From NCBI GenBank assembly GCA_034440635.1, contig JAOTON010001071.1, positions 62,001-126,000 on the forward strand: a stretch of DNA of 64,000 nucleotides. The letters are read 5' to 3'. Below, piece by piece: positions 1 through 12,647 of the stretch. This DNA is from Lepas anatifera. Lineage: Eukaryota; Arthropoda; Thecostraca; Lepadidae. A program made the translations under genes and the position numbers. The notes beneath the pieces were generated by a model. It searched no databases and was not told the DNA's origin. It was given only the letters and a program-made list of their open reading frames with translations. Within the stretch, counting starts at the first letter, position 1. Each line of letters begins with the position of its first letter.

Positions 1-760
1 AGGGCTGAGGAGCGAGTCAGCTGCTGTTTACTTTAGAGGCGTCCGGTGTGTTCCGGTCAGCACGTCTCAGCGTAACACCACCTCTCGCCGAGTTGACCGC
101 TGTGGACGAGCAAGCTCGAGCGCTAGCGTCGGAGAAACCCGGAGCATTAGGGCCAGTACCTCATGGCGTCACTCCGCACCGCCACCGACTCAGTTCGCGG
201 TCGCCAGCCGGCGACGACTCGCACGTCCGCTCTCAAGTAATAGCATTCCATTCCGGGTGCGCAACGTGCATACACCAAGCTCGAGGCGTCCCACATAGGG
301 TACCGCTCACAATTCAAGCCACGGCTCCCCGCCCTCAGCCCGCCCGCCCTCAGCAGGTCCTATTGAGGTGTAGCTCCGACGTCGTCACTGCCGTATTCTC
401 ACTCCCAGCAACAGAATTACACTGTGAAAGAGCACCAGTTTGAGTAAGGCCGATGCGGCGACAATGCTACTGGCGTTTTGACAAAGCAATGCGTGTTGTG
501 GAGAAGCTCGGTGGTTCGGTACTGAGGCGGCAGCCTGGTCGACACCGATGATTGGACAGGTGGGGCCGGCGCCTCCCCCGCCAGCCGGGCCCGCCGAGGA
601 CGTTGCATCAGGCGGTACTTATGACGGGGCCAGGAAGGCGTGACAATCGATGGGGAAGGGTCGACGACCATAATGAAACATCCACTCAAACACTGAGATC
701 TCGGAGACAAGGAGGGTTGGAAAAATGTCCGTTTCAGTGTTTGTGGGGACACTTATGCAC
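1..760. other. GC-rich stretch, no confident gene
   Basis: The stretch is GC- and CpG-rich compared with the DNA after it. An open frame of 131 codons lies at 48-443 (+), but its translation is rich in Arg, Pro and Ser with no domain I recognise, and overlapping frames are open on the other strand, as expected for GC-rich DNA. It could be a promoter or first-exon region of a gene lying to the left, but no TATA box, initiator or splice pair supports this. Confidence 0.3.
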
Positions 761-879
761 CTAAATCATCTAGGTGGTCTGCATTAGTACTCATATCTAT
801 TGGCCTTGATCAATCTCTTCAGGTTGAACGAGGTCGTAAAGGCAAAACCGGAAGCATGCTGATGACCTATTGGGAAATG

Positions 880-1475
880 CCGTGATAATGCGGAAAAGGT
901 CACGGATACACTGAAAGCGAACTAAGGTCATGGGGGAAGTTCCCACACAATGACATCTCTTTTTTGTCCAAGGTCATCCGAAGTCATTGACCTACGATGA
1001 CATTACAATATGGTCCCCATAACTGTTATAATTTTTCGGAGTTTACAGACGCACCAACCGCCAATGTTATACCGCCTCGCCAGCTTTCACCCTCTTGAGA
1101 GGGATTTGGGGGATCAGATCGACTTATTCAGGGGTTCCGGCGGGAGTTTGACGCAGGACGCAGGAAGAGTAGATTTTGAGACTATCCACTAAGGCGCCCA
1201 TCCTCCTAACGTTCACTGTAACTGGCACTATAGCAGCTGTTGAGCGGGAAATGAGGATTTCAACTTGACCCCATGACTTTTTACCCTTAACCTGTGAGAT
1301 CGAAATCAACATTTAGTCAGCATGACGTCATAGCATAATAAACATCATGCTGGGTGGTCTTATCTGACCAGAGGTACTTGCGTTAATGACTTTTAAAATG
1401 TTAGTATGACCTTAACCAGTGACCTTTGGCCCCGATCTTGGGGTAAGGTGATCGTCAAGTCCCGATTATATGACT
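880..1475. repeat. TGACC/GGTCA-rich stretch, possible decayed element copy
   Basis: About eight GGTCA or TGACC words occur within 600 bp (for example near 885, 897, 927, 972, 988, 1268, 1410 and 1423), well above the chance rate of about one. The spacing and flanking words resemble the TTAA-flanked elements at 23.6-26.2 kb and 45.2-49.2 kb. No terminal repeat is visible, so this would be an old, end-less copy. Confidence 0.3.
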
Positions 1476-1529
1476 TTATTGCGTCACCGCTCAGCCTTCA
1501 AAGCAGACGAACTGGCTCGCCCTCGCAAT

Positions 1530-4420
1530 TGCGGTGATCTTACGATATGTTTGACTTTGAAAGCATATAAGTTAAAAATTACACATATTTTTCAAAAGAT
1601 TTCACCAATCGACGCGCCATGAATTCTCATAAATATAGCCAAAGAGCATTTTCCAGTTGCGAACGGTTCTCCAGCCACCTCGAAAAAATAGGTGGGACGG
1701 GGGCACTTTAGGACCCCTCCACTGCGCAGTGAATCAACAGTTTGGTAAGCAGTAAGGACATCATCTAACCTTTGACGTGATTTTTAGATTGCGAAGGGTT
1801 GGATTTCCCTTTCGCACTTTCGCGGGTTCCCTCCCACTCTCCGAGTCTTCTGCGACACAAGTGCCTCGGCAATCGGTATCGGAAATCACAATCGATTCTC
1901 TATTTCCATCCAGAGCGGGCCGCTCTATCACGCTGACAGTCGACATCCCACTGGTGCTCTATGCCGCTCAATTCTCGGCTTCGGGGCGCTCTGCACGCAC
2001 TCCCGACGCTACCCTGGTATAACCAGATTCAAGGCGCGCCCTAGACGTAGAACCTACAGCAACACGTGTCACCACAACAGGTTCCTGCACCTAAAGCATC
2101 TGGTATAGTCCGTGTCCAGCACGGACGCCCGCCACGCAGCATTGGCGGCTGTTGGCATCGGTGTATTGAAGACGTGGCCGGGTGCAGAAATGTGTGAGGG
2201 AGCGTCGAAAGTTCAGCTGTCCACTCGCAAACCTCGAACGGTATCACCAACAACACTTCTGTTGACATACAAAATAATTAGCGGTTCGTCTTCAGAGCCA
2301 TTACTAGGGGCGTTGACACGGGGAGGCATGAGGTGGCCAGTCCCCCCCTCATTGGCGGACGCAGGGGGCCATTCTGGCCATGGTCCCCCAAAAGGCCGGA
2401 TAATTATTTTTAAACAAGGTGTTAACACTAGATCTGTCGAGCAAAAATATTTGCTTCCCCTCCAGGAGAGCGAATCGCACGTCCACCCTCCTCCAGCACA
2501 GGAGGAGAGGCAGACATGAGTTTGCCCCCCCCAAAACTCAGGTCTGCGTCCGTCCCTGCCCCCCCTCCCCCAGTCACGAGCCAATTTTGGCATAAAATAT
2601 ATTACAACATGCATTGCTGAACTAGGAAAATGCTTTCTTTTGCTACTTTCATAAGGATGCAGTGGTGTTTAATACAACGAAAGAGTTGCACTGATGGGTC
2701 TAGCCCAGTGTACCCAAGTTAGTTTAGGACTAACATACCGAGTGAAAAATTCAGACAAAAGTTCTGGTCAGGGAGTGGAAAATTTAGAACTGTCAATTTT
2801 AGACACTGCAACGGTTTGTTTTTACTTTTCAAGAGGGTGAATGTCCCAGTTTAGGTCCAGACATTTTAATTTCTGTTGCTGGAAGTTTTTGCTCATTTTG
2901 ATTTAAAAAGGGCATAATTTTAACATACAAACTTGAATACGGAACCTGGGTTTAAAAATCAAACCCTTAATGCATTGCATAGCAAACCCATAACATGCTT
3001 GCAATTATAATTGAGTAAATGGTTACATAATTGACCAATCACATGTATAGTAAATATATTCACTCAAATCAAAAAAGTCCCAACCCATTCCTGCATACAA
3101 AAACAATACCCCAAAAAGAGAAAATTACAAATTGCCGGCTTAGCAATTGAATTGAAGCAAGAGTGGAAAATGCAGGAAAAGGGGTGCTGAAGTGAGTGGA
3201 AAATTATTCCTGCCTGAGTGTCGGTCCGCGCCCGGCACCCCCGTTTTTGGGACACTGATCTAACCGTCGAATAAATCGGGACGGGTGGATATACAGACAT
3301 TCACCACTCGGTTTCCCCCTTCGCAAACCTATCACCATGTCCTTAACCAATGATTTACCAATGCTTGACAACCGTCAAAAATTCTGTAATGTGAAATGAA
3401 GTCAGCCCAACCATTGAACAAGCAGGCTGCATTAGAGACCAACACTCGATTCCTGGAAACCTTTCGTATCCAGCCGGATGCCGTAGGGTCTGGAATCAGT
3501 CTTCGCCGCACGAGCGCAGCGCTGGACATACGATACTCTGTCGTTATCGACGCGGGTCGGCGGCTGGTAACGACACTGCTCCATTATGTCGCATCTGGCA
3601 ACAGAGGTGTTGCGGCAGTGGCGGCGCGCGTCACTCCAGCTCTGGCGCGCCGCCAGCGCCGTAGTGACGCTCCGGTGGGCACGGCCGCGGCATCGCTCGA
3701 TACCGCCCAATAATGATACTCTGAGCATCTACTGGATAAGCCCGGGTCACGGCGGCGGGGGGGGCAGTTTCGCCCAGCCTGCTCGTCGTTGTTTTAGTGT
3801 CAAATTACAATCCTCGTTTAATATCAGTTTCATGCGATTTGAACCGAACACGAATCACGTAGAGCATACAGCAAACCCAGGATGTCATATTTGTTTTCTC
3901 TCAGATTTCACCTCCGACAAAACCAGTGTTTCATGAGGGTACTACTTATTCAGCATGGATATCAACCTCCCCGCCAGGGACCTCATGGCTGGTGATGGAG
4001 TTCGGCGACGACGGGGATCCGCACTGGGTCGGAGCAGGGTCACGCTCACCTCCAAACAGGCTATCTCACTGGAAACGGTGAACTGCGCGGCAAATGGCAG
4101 GGTCACGTTCCCCTAAAAACACGCCATCTCACTGGAAACGGTGAGATGCGCGACAAATGGGATACCAAACCGAATATTTTTCGGTATGCTCATCCCATGG
4201 CGATATCATGTCCAGCTCCAACGGACATGCGCCACGTTTCTGTTTGGTAAAGACTATTGAAACCTTCTCACTCTTCTTTTCTTTATTAGAAGGCGTCATA
4301 TTTTGCGCCCTGATCAAAAAAATTACGACGATCTAAATCTTGGGGATGAATTTCAGAAACGGCCCGAGTGCTCAACTTGATATCTAGTTGGTAAGGTACT
4401 GGGTGATCAAAATCACCAGT
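1530..4420. other. No recognisable gene
   Basis: Several short open frames on both strands overlap one another (around 1777-2022, 2112-2614 and 3396-3936) and none shows a known domain or a supporting splice pair. The segment around 3400-3780 is GC-rich, while 2600-3060 is AT-rich. Nothing here can be annotated with confidence. Confidence 0.4.
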
Positions 4421-4421
4421 T

Positions 4422-5726
4422 CCCCATTTCATAAAAGGCGTAACTTACGCTTATAGCGTAGAAGTAGCATAATGCAGCGTAGAAAGTGAATAATACACCA
4501 CAATCTTGTTTCACAAAAAAGCAGCGTAAAATACAACTACTTGCAAAGTTACGCTGCTCTAAACTACGCTGTACTGGAATGCAGCGTAGAATATTGCCAA
4601 TATTGTTTCATATAGCAGACAACATGTACGTTGAATATGTAAAACACAACTGAAAAGCTATGCAAGATAAAGCAGCGTAACAGTTATCAGACAATGAAGC
4701 AAAACATGAAAAATATATCATTTCTTATGGAATTCTGAATCTGAGGCAAAATTAGGTAGTGTAGTGAATGACAAAAAGAGTCATGAATGTAAAATAAACT
4801 TAAATAAAAACGGTGTGCAAATTCTTCCTTGCACAGGTATGAAGTGCAAGTTGCACATGCCAAATTGAGCTGATATGTAGAGTTCTATGGCCATTTGGTA
4901 TGCCAAAAATGATGATAGCTATTGATGCAAATACACAGGAAAGCTGACATTGATTTTTACTTTGACTTTCTGCCGTTACTGTTATTTTACAGTCTAGTGA
5001 GGACAGAACCCTAGATAGGCTGACACTGACAAAGTGTTAGATGGAGTCTATGGAGGGCAAAAATTCCATTTAAGGTATCTGTCACCAACAAAATCCAAAT
5101 ATCTCTACTGAGGCCTCTGGCGAAAATGATGATATACCTAGGTACCTAAGTACCAGCATCTTGATCTAGTTATTCTTCAAAGATGTTTACTCACTATTCC
5201 TTTTCCAGTTTCACGAAATTATAAGGTTCACAGTCCTTTCACAGTTCACACATGATTAGTAAACACAATTCACCTCAAATTCCACTGAACTACACTCGCA
5301 AAACAATACAATAACCTTTTTAAGACCTTCTTGACAGCAACTACCTAAAAAAATGGAGTACGTCCAAAAACGAATACGTCGTATTTTTATTGCGTCAGCT
5401 GTTAGTGCATCCTCCTCCGCAGTATTTGTAAAAGTGCATTAGAAACTTAAAAATCTAATAAGAGCAAATAAGTACAATTATTTTCATTCAAATAATTTAT
5501 TGAAAATATATATGCCCTTTTAATGTTAATAAAGCAGTTATATGCCATATTTGAAAGGGTTAATTCCATTCTGGAATTGGGCGCAATTCACGCTGCATTT
5601 GATATCTACGTCGCTTTCGCGTGAATGTCACCGCTCTTTGTGAAACGTGATTCTGAGTGCGGCGTAACTTTTTAGGCGAATGTGGTGTAAAACACGCCGC
5701 ATTTCTACAACTTTTATGAAATGGGG
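4422..5726. mobile_element. 1.3-kb element with 16-bp terminal inverted repeats
   Basis: The left end CCCCATTTCATAAAAG (4422-4437) is the exact reverse complement of 5711-5726. Inside each end lies a word of the type GGCGTAAC / GTTACGCC-like, and the left 250 bp contains many AGCGTA/TACGCT words. There is no transposase frame, so this is a non-autonomous DNA transposon or MITE. Ends of this style (a CCCATTTCATAAA-type end followed by short CGTAA words) are common in marine invertebrate repeats; that is general knowledge, not a database result. A related fragment without ends lies at 44735-44900. No target-site duplication is obvious. Confidence 0.65.
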
Positions 5727-5872
5727 CCCAGATGTGATTTTATCCTTTTTACAAGACCGTTTTCCGGAACAAAGTGTTCGCTCTTAAATGTCACGCGCCT
5801 TCACTGTTCTCACAGGAAATGATGGCCTTTTTGCAGCTTCCACGAACCAGTGTTGTGCGTTTCAGAATTTTC

Positions 5873-6050
5873 TTGAGTCGACTCAACTCAACTCAACTGC
5901 TGGCAAAACGATTGAACTTCCATACCAACGAAGGTCCAAACTAATAAGCATGATATTAAATTTCAGGGATGGTTACAGGTGACTCAACTCCAATCAAGAC
6001 TTCATCCGACTTCAACTCTGAATCAACTCAACTCAAACTTTGACTCGTTT
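5873..6050. repeat. ACTCAACTC-rich simple repeat, first patch
   Basis: Dense, imperfect runs of ACTCAACTC and GACTCAACTC. A second patch with the same words lies at 7562-7745, so the two may border one larger decayed element or be independent expansions. Confidence 0.5.
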
Positions 6051-7561
6051 TCAACATAAATTATTGATAAATACTATATACAACAAAGCATTAAGAAATA
6101 AATAAACAAACCAGCAAAACATTTCAACACAACCTGTTCAAAAAGTCCTACAGGAAACTGAAGATTAATAGAAGCAAAATTTATTCATTGACATTCAAAG
6201 ATTGGTTAACAATTAGCCAGCAGCTCATCGAATAATTTTCCTTTTTAAATTCTTCCAGACTATCACTGCCCAAAAAAGCTACCAGAACATGTTGCAAAGA
6301 TTTCTAAAATATGCATTGAATATTAAACTAGGTAGGTATATGGAATCAAAAGGAACCCAAAAGGGCTAAGCATACCCCAACTTAGGCAAAAATTGAACTT
6401 CCAAAGTTTCATTAAAATACGACCCAAAAGAATGACACGATGCCTATCGAACTTGTTTTTGCAGGGACCGTATATGTACTGCTTTTCTTTTAAAGAACGA
6501 TGCTAGGTAATTTTCTAAATGAAACATTCCTATGCCACGAGCTTAATCAAAATTTAAGCAATTATTACTAGAGCACCTACCTAGTTGTAATTCAAATTGC
6601 CTATTCTAAGAACTACAGCAAACCCTAAGAAATAGTATACCATATATGACAAAGAACAATAGAAATGGAATTTTATCAATGTGTTGCTTTTTAATATATT
6701 CATATTTCAAAACCTAATCCAATTTTCAGCTTGAGAACCTCCAATACAGCACACACCTATCGTTCTTTAAAATCATGGGAGCACGGTTTCATAGAAAATT
6801 GTTAATGTATAGGTTTCCATATCAAATACGGACGCCAAGCAAGGGCCTCTGATCAGACAAAACCAGTAACATAAAACAATTCCTCTGACTCTTGCAATAA
6901 AGGCGTCTCAACATTGTTGTCAAATCAGGGATCCAATAATTATATGCTAATAGCAATATCTCCTTAAAATAGGCAAAATGAATAAAACAGCTGCAGACGG
7001 CGCATCTCAGACATAAGAAATAATGTCACGTGTAAGTATACAAACATTTGTATCACTCCATGAGTTACCACGTAACACTTTTCGCCCTGAAGCTACCTAA
7101 GCTTGAGCCTATAATTGGTTGAATTTGTTCTTCAAAGACAGCAATGGCGCACACTATTCTCAGTCGACGACTACTGACAACCAGCGACGACGTCTGTTGT
7201 TGTTGCAGGGCTTGAAGTAAAGAAGTAATGTTAAATATTGAAGATGAGAAGTTTTTGAGAGATTTGAAATGTATTTTGTGGTGCGTTCCACCACTTCAAA
7301 TGTTTAAGACAAGGCCAGTGATAGGAAGTTGTTTAATTTTTCGAGTGCATGTATCATTTGTGCCAAGGGATTTCTTCAGACGGGATGGGCCTTTAAAGCA
7401 AGCAATTCAACTGTACAGTTATTGATATATTGAAACAAATTGAGTCTTTGATTTAAACAATTGAAACGCTAGAGGAAAACGTTATTTAAAGGAGGTTAAA
7501 GGAGACTTGCAGCAGGTAGGCAAATTCAAACACCTCTACTTCACACCATGTTTACCTGTTG

Positions 7562-7745
7562 AGCCAACTTTTTTCGTCAACTCATTTGACTGGTCTTCAC
7601 AACTCAACTCATCTCAACTCATTGACGTGTTATGAACTGACTCGACTCAACTCACTAGTCTAATTGTTTCGACTCTTCTCAACTTAGAGTCGAATGAGTC
7701 AGAATTTGAGTTAAACTCCGACTCTGACTCGCGAGTCGCGCAACT
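7562..7745. repeat. ACTCAACTC/GAGTC-rich simple repeat, second patch
   Basis: Same pentamer-type words as the patch at 5873-6050, here with both ACTC and GAGT versions. The 1.5 kb between the patches (6050-7560) is AT-rich and shows no gene. Confidence 0.45.
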
Positions 7746-9890
7746 CTGCCACGAGCTTGTAAACTCGGGTGGCGGCCTCAGACCACCTAAAACACATTTA
7801 CCTCCCTCCCCCCACCCCATTTAAATGGACTCAAAGAAAGATTACAGTCGCGCCCCGCGCTGAAGACCCTTTAAAATAAACATACGTGCGGTACTGATTC
7901 TGTACGGCTGGTGGACATCAAGTTTGCAAAAAGTCTTTAAAAGCATCATGGGGATATAAATAGAATTGTAGCTTCCCCAAACTAAAATATCAGACAGGCA
8001 GGGTGGGCACTTGGTTCCTAAACGCTGGGTCATGGCCACATTTCGTGTCACGAACCATTTTAGGGGATTCAGGCCGGCCTATGAAATTAAGCTCTGAACG
8101 TTACGCAAAGACGTCAATAACACAGCCCTCATGAGCTTGCACGGACTGAGTCGTGGCAGCCAGAATGCTTCCTGAAACCTGTCAACGTTTGGAACGACAC
8201 AGCCATTAGCCCAGAAGTAAAATTCATTGAGGAAAATACGCGGAAGGCGGATTTTAAAAAATGAAGACAAAAATATTTTGAACGGGGTTTCCAGAAATTC
8301 ATTACTTCAAGCCATGTTTTAGAGCTATGGCCTTTGGCATGGCAGTTAGGGCGATGTCGTGTCGTATTTATGACCTCGCCGTCCTTTTTAGATCTCTCTT
8401 ATCTTGATCCTTAAGATTCGAACAATTTCATACCATCGACTAAAGCATCATGTCACAAATGACATCAGGTATAGAAGGAGTAGAGGGGAGTGCAAGAGCT
8501 AAATGTAATGTGCAGAGACCTAACTTCAGGTGAGGGGGCGGCACGGAACGCTGGGTCCAGGGCCAGCCAAAGTGATGGTAGCACTGACAACAGGTCAAGG
8601 CTCACCCCCACCGTAGATTGGCGCCTAATGACCGCCAGGAACCATGTCGTGGAGCGACCTCGGCGCCCGACATAGGCGGAGGCGAAACTTGAGGGCCCAA
8701 AGGAGGGGCCTGCTGTCCCCTCCCTCGAGCATGCAGAGTGTAATTTCGTGCTCTTCCTACATTTGAGGCTTTTAATTTGCATCAGAATAGCCACTCTGTC
8801 AACACAGGCCCTTGCATCCGGAGTCAACGACACATTCACTGCGTAAATACACAATACAGACCCTGTTCAAGACCCTGAATGTAACATGAAGACAGAAGGC
8901 AGCTTGCCTAGCATAGAAAATAAAAACACTTTATTAAACCAGCGAATCAATACGTGTGAATCATGAGTTCTTGCATACTGCGCTGACAGATAAAAAAGGT
9001 GAAGAGATGACTCAGCAATTGAAGTCAGTAAAACAGACTACATCCCCTCACCCCCGTCTTCCCGCATCAGCCCGTGTCCGCGGCGGGCGCAGTTGACCCC
9101 TGTCGCGTTCGCGTGAAGTGGGTAAAACATACAACTAGGATCACTTTGGGCTGGCTGTTGGTCAGCACACGCTTCAATAAACAACGCTGATGGAACTCAA
9201 CGAGCATACCAGCTATCAAAAACCGCAGTCGCCTTACCCAGAACTACCCTCCGGAAGTGCTTCACCGAATGGAGAAAGGTCAATGGCCAATCTCGATTTC
9301 CAGCTTCAGGTAGCGTTCTGAGAGTTTAGCCATGAAAAATTGAACCAAATCCGTGAGTAAGGTCTTCACGTTCTTCACTTACCGCTGCCAATGACGCAAG
9401 TTTTCAGGCCAATTTCCGTGCATAACAAAGGGGGCGCCGCTTCGAGTACGTCTCCCTGCAAGTTTCATATTCAGTTTCCCATACGTTCCGGTCCCATTTT
9501 ACACTCCAAAGCAGCTGGGACCTGTTGACATCGTCTTTGCAGAAGGCAGGATATTGAATTAGATCGTTCATACTTTGTAAGCTCAGAATTTGACCGTTTA
9601 TTTAGCAGTCTAACACTCGTTCATTTGCTGACTGGCCACTTCCCTTACAAAGAAGTAGCGACATCCGTGGAAAATCTATGGGTACCTTGGAACAACAATG
9701 CATTGTTCAAAGTGCCTCGTTTTTTAGTTCCAATATTCTTCGAATCTCGACGTCATTTTCCATTTCGATCTAGGTGATTTAATCATCTTCCCGCTCGCAG
9801 AATTGCATCGAAAATATGTACCGTTTAAAACATGTTTGTATATCTTTGTTTACAGTGATTGGGACACCTGTATAATGGGATTCGAACTGA
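7746..9890. other. No recognisable gene
   Basis: Short overlapping frames on both strands (for example 8465-8854 minus, 129 codons) have no recognisable domain, no consistent splice signals and low-complexity composition. Nothing is assigned. Confidence 0.4.
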
Positions 9891-9899
9891 AGTCGCCAC

Positions 9900-10067
9900 A
9901 TGTATATAGCATGCCGGAAGAACTGTTTGAAGAACAACCACATCCTGGACCAAGGCCTGACGCTTCCATTCAGAAAAGTCATCAACAGGAGCGTGTTCCA
10001 GAAGGTGCTAGACACCGATGGGACTGAGCTGAAGCTGTGCCCCAAGCTGAGCACTCGACATCTGCCG
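9900..10067 (+). pseudogene. P-element-like (THAP9-type) transposase exon fragment
   Basis: The frame encodes KNNHILDQGLTL followed by LDTDGTELKLCPKLSTRHL. This matches the stretch of P-element/THAP9-type transposases that follows the 'HxLKLLRNHxLDQG' segment (an insertion within the RNase H-like DDE domain, leading into 'KLxxxHL'). The coding frame stops at CCG/GTAAGT, a strong splice donor at 10068, where this family often has an intron. The conserved segment upstream is missing, so this is an isolated exon or 5'-truncated piece. A different copy of the same family is scattered at 17.4-21.9 kb. The homology is by recognition of family motifs; the extent of the left end is uncertain. Confidence 0.6.
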
Positions 10068-10610
10068 GTAAGTGTGGGAACGGAATCGACTCTCGTCTCT
10101 GTTGGATTATATTTATTTATGTATTTACTCAATGAGGGTACAGGGCAGGGTAAAGGGTGAAAAGGAGCTGAAATTTTTTCGAAAAAAGGGAAACCAGGTT
10201 TCACTCGTCTGTATACACCACAGCACCGAAATACTCTGACCTCAGTCATTCTCACTGACTTTGATATGAAGGCACGTTTCCTTTTCGGCATTCCCAATCT
10301 GTTGTTTGCATTTTAAATAGAATGCCCGATATCACGTTTCCATATCCTATATTGTTTCAATGGACATGAGGTTTCGAAAGCACGGCTAGTTTTTTTAATT
10401 TTATGTTCGACATGTATGTACAATGTACATTCAGTCCCAATGACAGTGTATTGGTTTACCTACTTTGCGTGAAATCACAAACTCATCACTGTTTCACGTC
10501 AGAGCATACTTTAGGAATTAGGGCTGGTGGGCATTCGGCTGAAAATGGCATGAATCCCCACCAAAACGGCACTCTTAGATCAAATTAAGAGAGCCCTATT
10601 AAGAGAGTGT

Positions 10611-12647
10611 GTGGAATGGAACCGGCTCCCAACTGTAGCTGAGATGGATGACATACCCCAAAATTGGCACTTGATCCAGCACGGAAAACTCTTCGAGCTC
10701 CCCGACGTCCTCCCAAACGAGCTTTTATTGGACGACAAGGCCCACTCCCTCACCAGAGAGCCATTGACCAAGTTCCTCAAGCAAGGCACCATCGGTCCAT
10801 CAGTGTCGAGGAGGGTGCTGTTGGCCACACTCACCAGCGAAGGGTTTGACACTAGAAAATTCATCTCAGAGGTGGACTCAGACGGGATCGGAACAGAAGC
10901 TATGGTCATTGGTCATTCTCTTAAAGAAAGAGAGGTCAATGAACAAGGCAGACTCTTTTCGCTGATGAGCCTCCCCATGAAAACATACTTTGTACTCTCT
11001 GAGTACCTGATGGCCAAATATATCGTACCCAGAGTCCCTGAGCTGACGATGACAGATTCGTATACGGATCTCTTAACCAAGATTATGGATCACACGGCGT
11101 CTTCGAGCGGAAATGAGCGTACAGTAACCTACCATATCGGTATGGATTACGATAAATATAGCAACTTCCAAATTAGGTCAAACAACCAATCAGTCAGACA
11201 GGTCCTGGATAAGGCATTTGGGTTTCAAAACTTCTTCTGCCATGCTTATGACATTTATGAAAATTCCTGGTTTTATTACGCAGCGGAACCGGATAAGCTG
11301 AAGGTTGACGGAGACATCTGCTCGAGGGACAGCGGCACCCCCTACGCGTGGGTGGGTCAATCAGGAGGAAATGAAGGCTTGAGCCAGAAGACGTGGACTG
11401 CAATCTCTGCCATGGCCCTGGAGGAACCAACGAAAGGAACGAACGCGACGGTGAAGATTCTGGCGCAGGGTGACAACCAGGTTGTTTCCCTCCAATTCAA
11501 GGTAGCTAGTCACTTGGAGGTCCAATTGGTGAGAGAGGAGCTCCTTCGAATTCGGGACATCGTGAAACGGATCATGCTCGCCTTAGAGCAGAGTGCCCAA
11601 TCCATGGGCCTCAAGTTGAAACTAGAAGAAACGTGGGCCTCGAACAGCCTTTTTCTCTACGGAAAGGTTCCTGTCTTGAATCGGCGGATGGAGGGTCTCT
11701 GGCTGAAGGGCGTCTCCAGGCTAACAACATGCATGAACGACGAGTTGCCTTCACTTGCGTCGGTACTATCGAACGTAGCAACCCAGTGCCTCACAATCTC
11801 CCAGAGGTTGGACGATCCGATTTTCCCGATGCTCGTCCACGGGCATGCCGCAAGCGATATCTGGGATAGGTATCTGGAATTTAATCCCGTGTTGGAGACT
11901 GGAAACCAAGGCCTGATACAGTTCATCCGAAAAGTACAAGTGAAGAAGCTGTGTCAACGCCCCCATTTCCTGGATCGATGGATGTTGGATAACGTTTTCC
12001 GGGACGCCTCGCTGGGCAGTCAAGGAGGCTGCAACCTGAATCGATTCATGATTCGGCAGTTCCCTGATTCATTGACCGAGTCTTTGAGTTTTTGCAAAAT
12101 CATGCACAGTTCAACCGATGCAACAATCTCTACGTGTTTCCAAGTCATGTCCAACCCACTGGTAAAAGAAATGCGAGACCTTAGTCCTCTCCTTGAGAGC
12201 CCCAACGCAACCGGAATTCTTTCTTCATCCCAATGTAGCACCGTAGTACAGGACGCCGTCTCGGAGCTGCTCAAGGCCAACAAGTCTCAGATCCACCACG
12301 AAGGATTCAAGATGTGCTTGCAAGAGAGGAACATGTCCACGGCCTCCCTCCTCCGATTGACAGCCTCAATAAAGCCTTTCTTCCCTCGATTCATCAGTGA
12401 CATGGGTAACGCCTCCCCTCAGAGGGTGCTCACGAAGTTGTTGAGAAAGATCTCCAACTTCAGGACTCTCAAGGGGCTCGCTCTGTCCTCTTCCTCTGAC
12501 CGATTGTGCGATCGCATAAACACAGCGGAGTTCTCCTGTACGCTGTTTCAATTTAGACATATGTCTCAACCCGCAGCAACATTCCGTGTTCGTCCACACT
12601 GGCCGACAACATCAGGTTCGTGTCATGGAAGCGAGCTGGAAACCTGA
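10611..12647 (+). pseudogene. L: Endogenous mononegavirus L protein (RNA-dependent RNA polymerase), main part
   Basis: The open frame has 679 codons here and stays open upstream to 10554, where a TGA stops it; the start at 10611 is therefore only nominal. Polymerase motifs of Mononegavirales L proteins are seen in order: the pre-A block KEREVNEQGRLFSLM (residues about 105-119), motif A around MDYDK (178-182), motif B with GGNEGLSQKTW (252-262), motif C GDNQ (287-290), and the EETW...LYGK block (339-352). Both catalytic aspartates (D179 and D288) are kept. In the exogenous virus this enzyme copies and transcribes the genome. The copy starts well inside L, lacking the true N-terminus. The family is uncertain: motifs are shared by rhabdovirus-, nyamivirus- and artovirus-like groups. 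Its last ~30 codons (beyond about 12555) are out of frame with L. The surroundings are transposon-rich, consistent with an integrated copy. Confidence 0.9.

Noticed and set aside
8465..8854. 129-codon minus-strand frame
   Set aside because: No domain, no splice signals, overlapping frame on the other strand.
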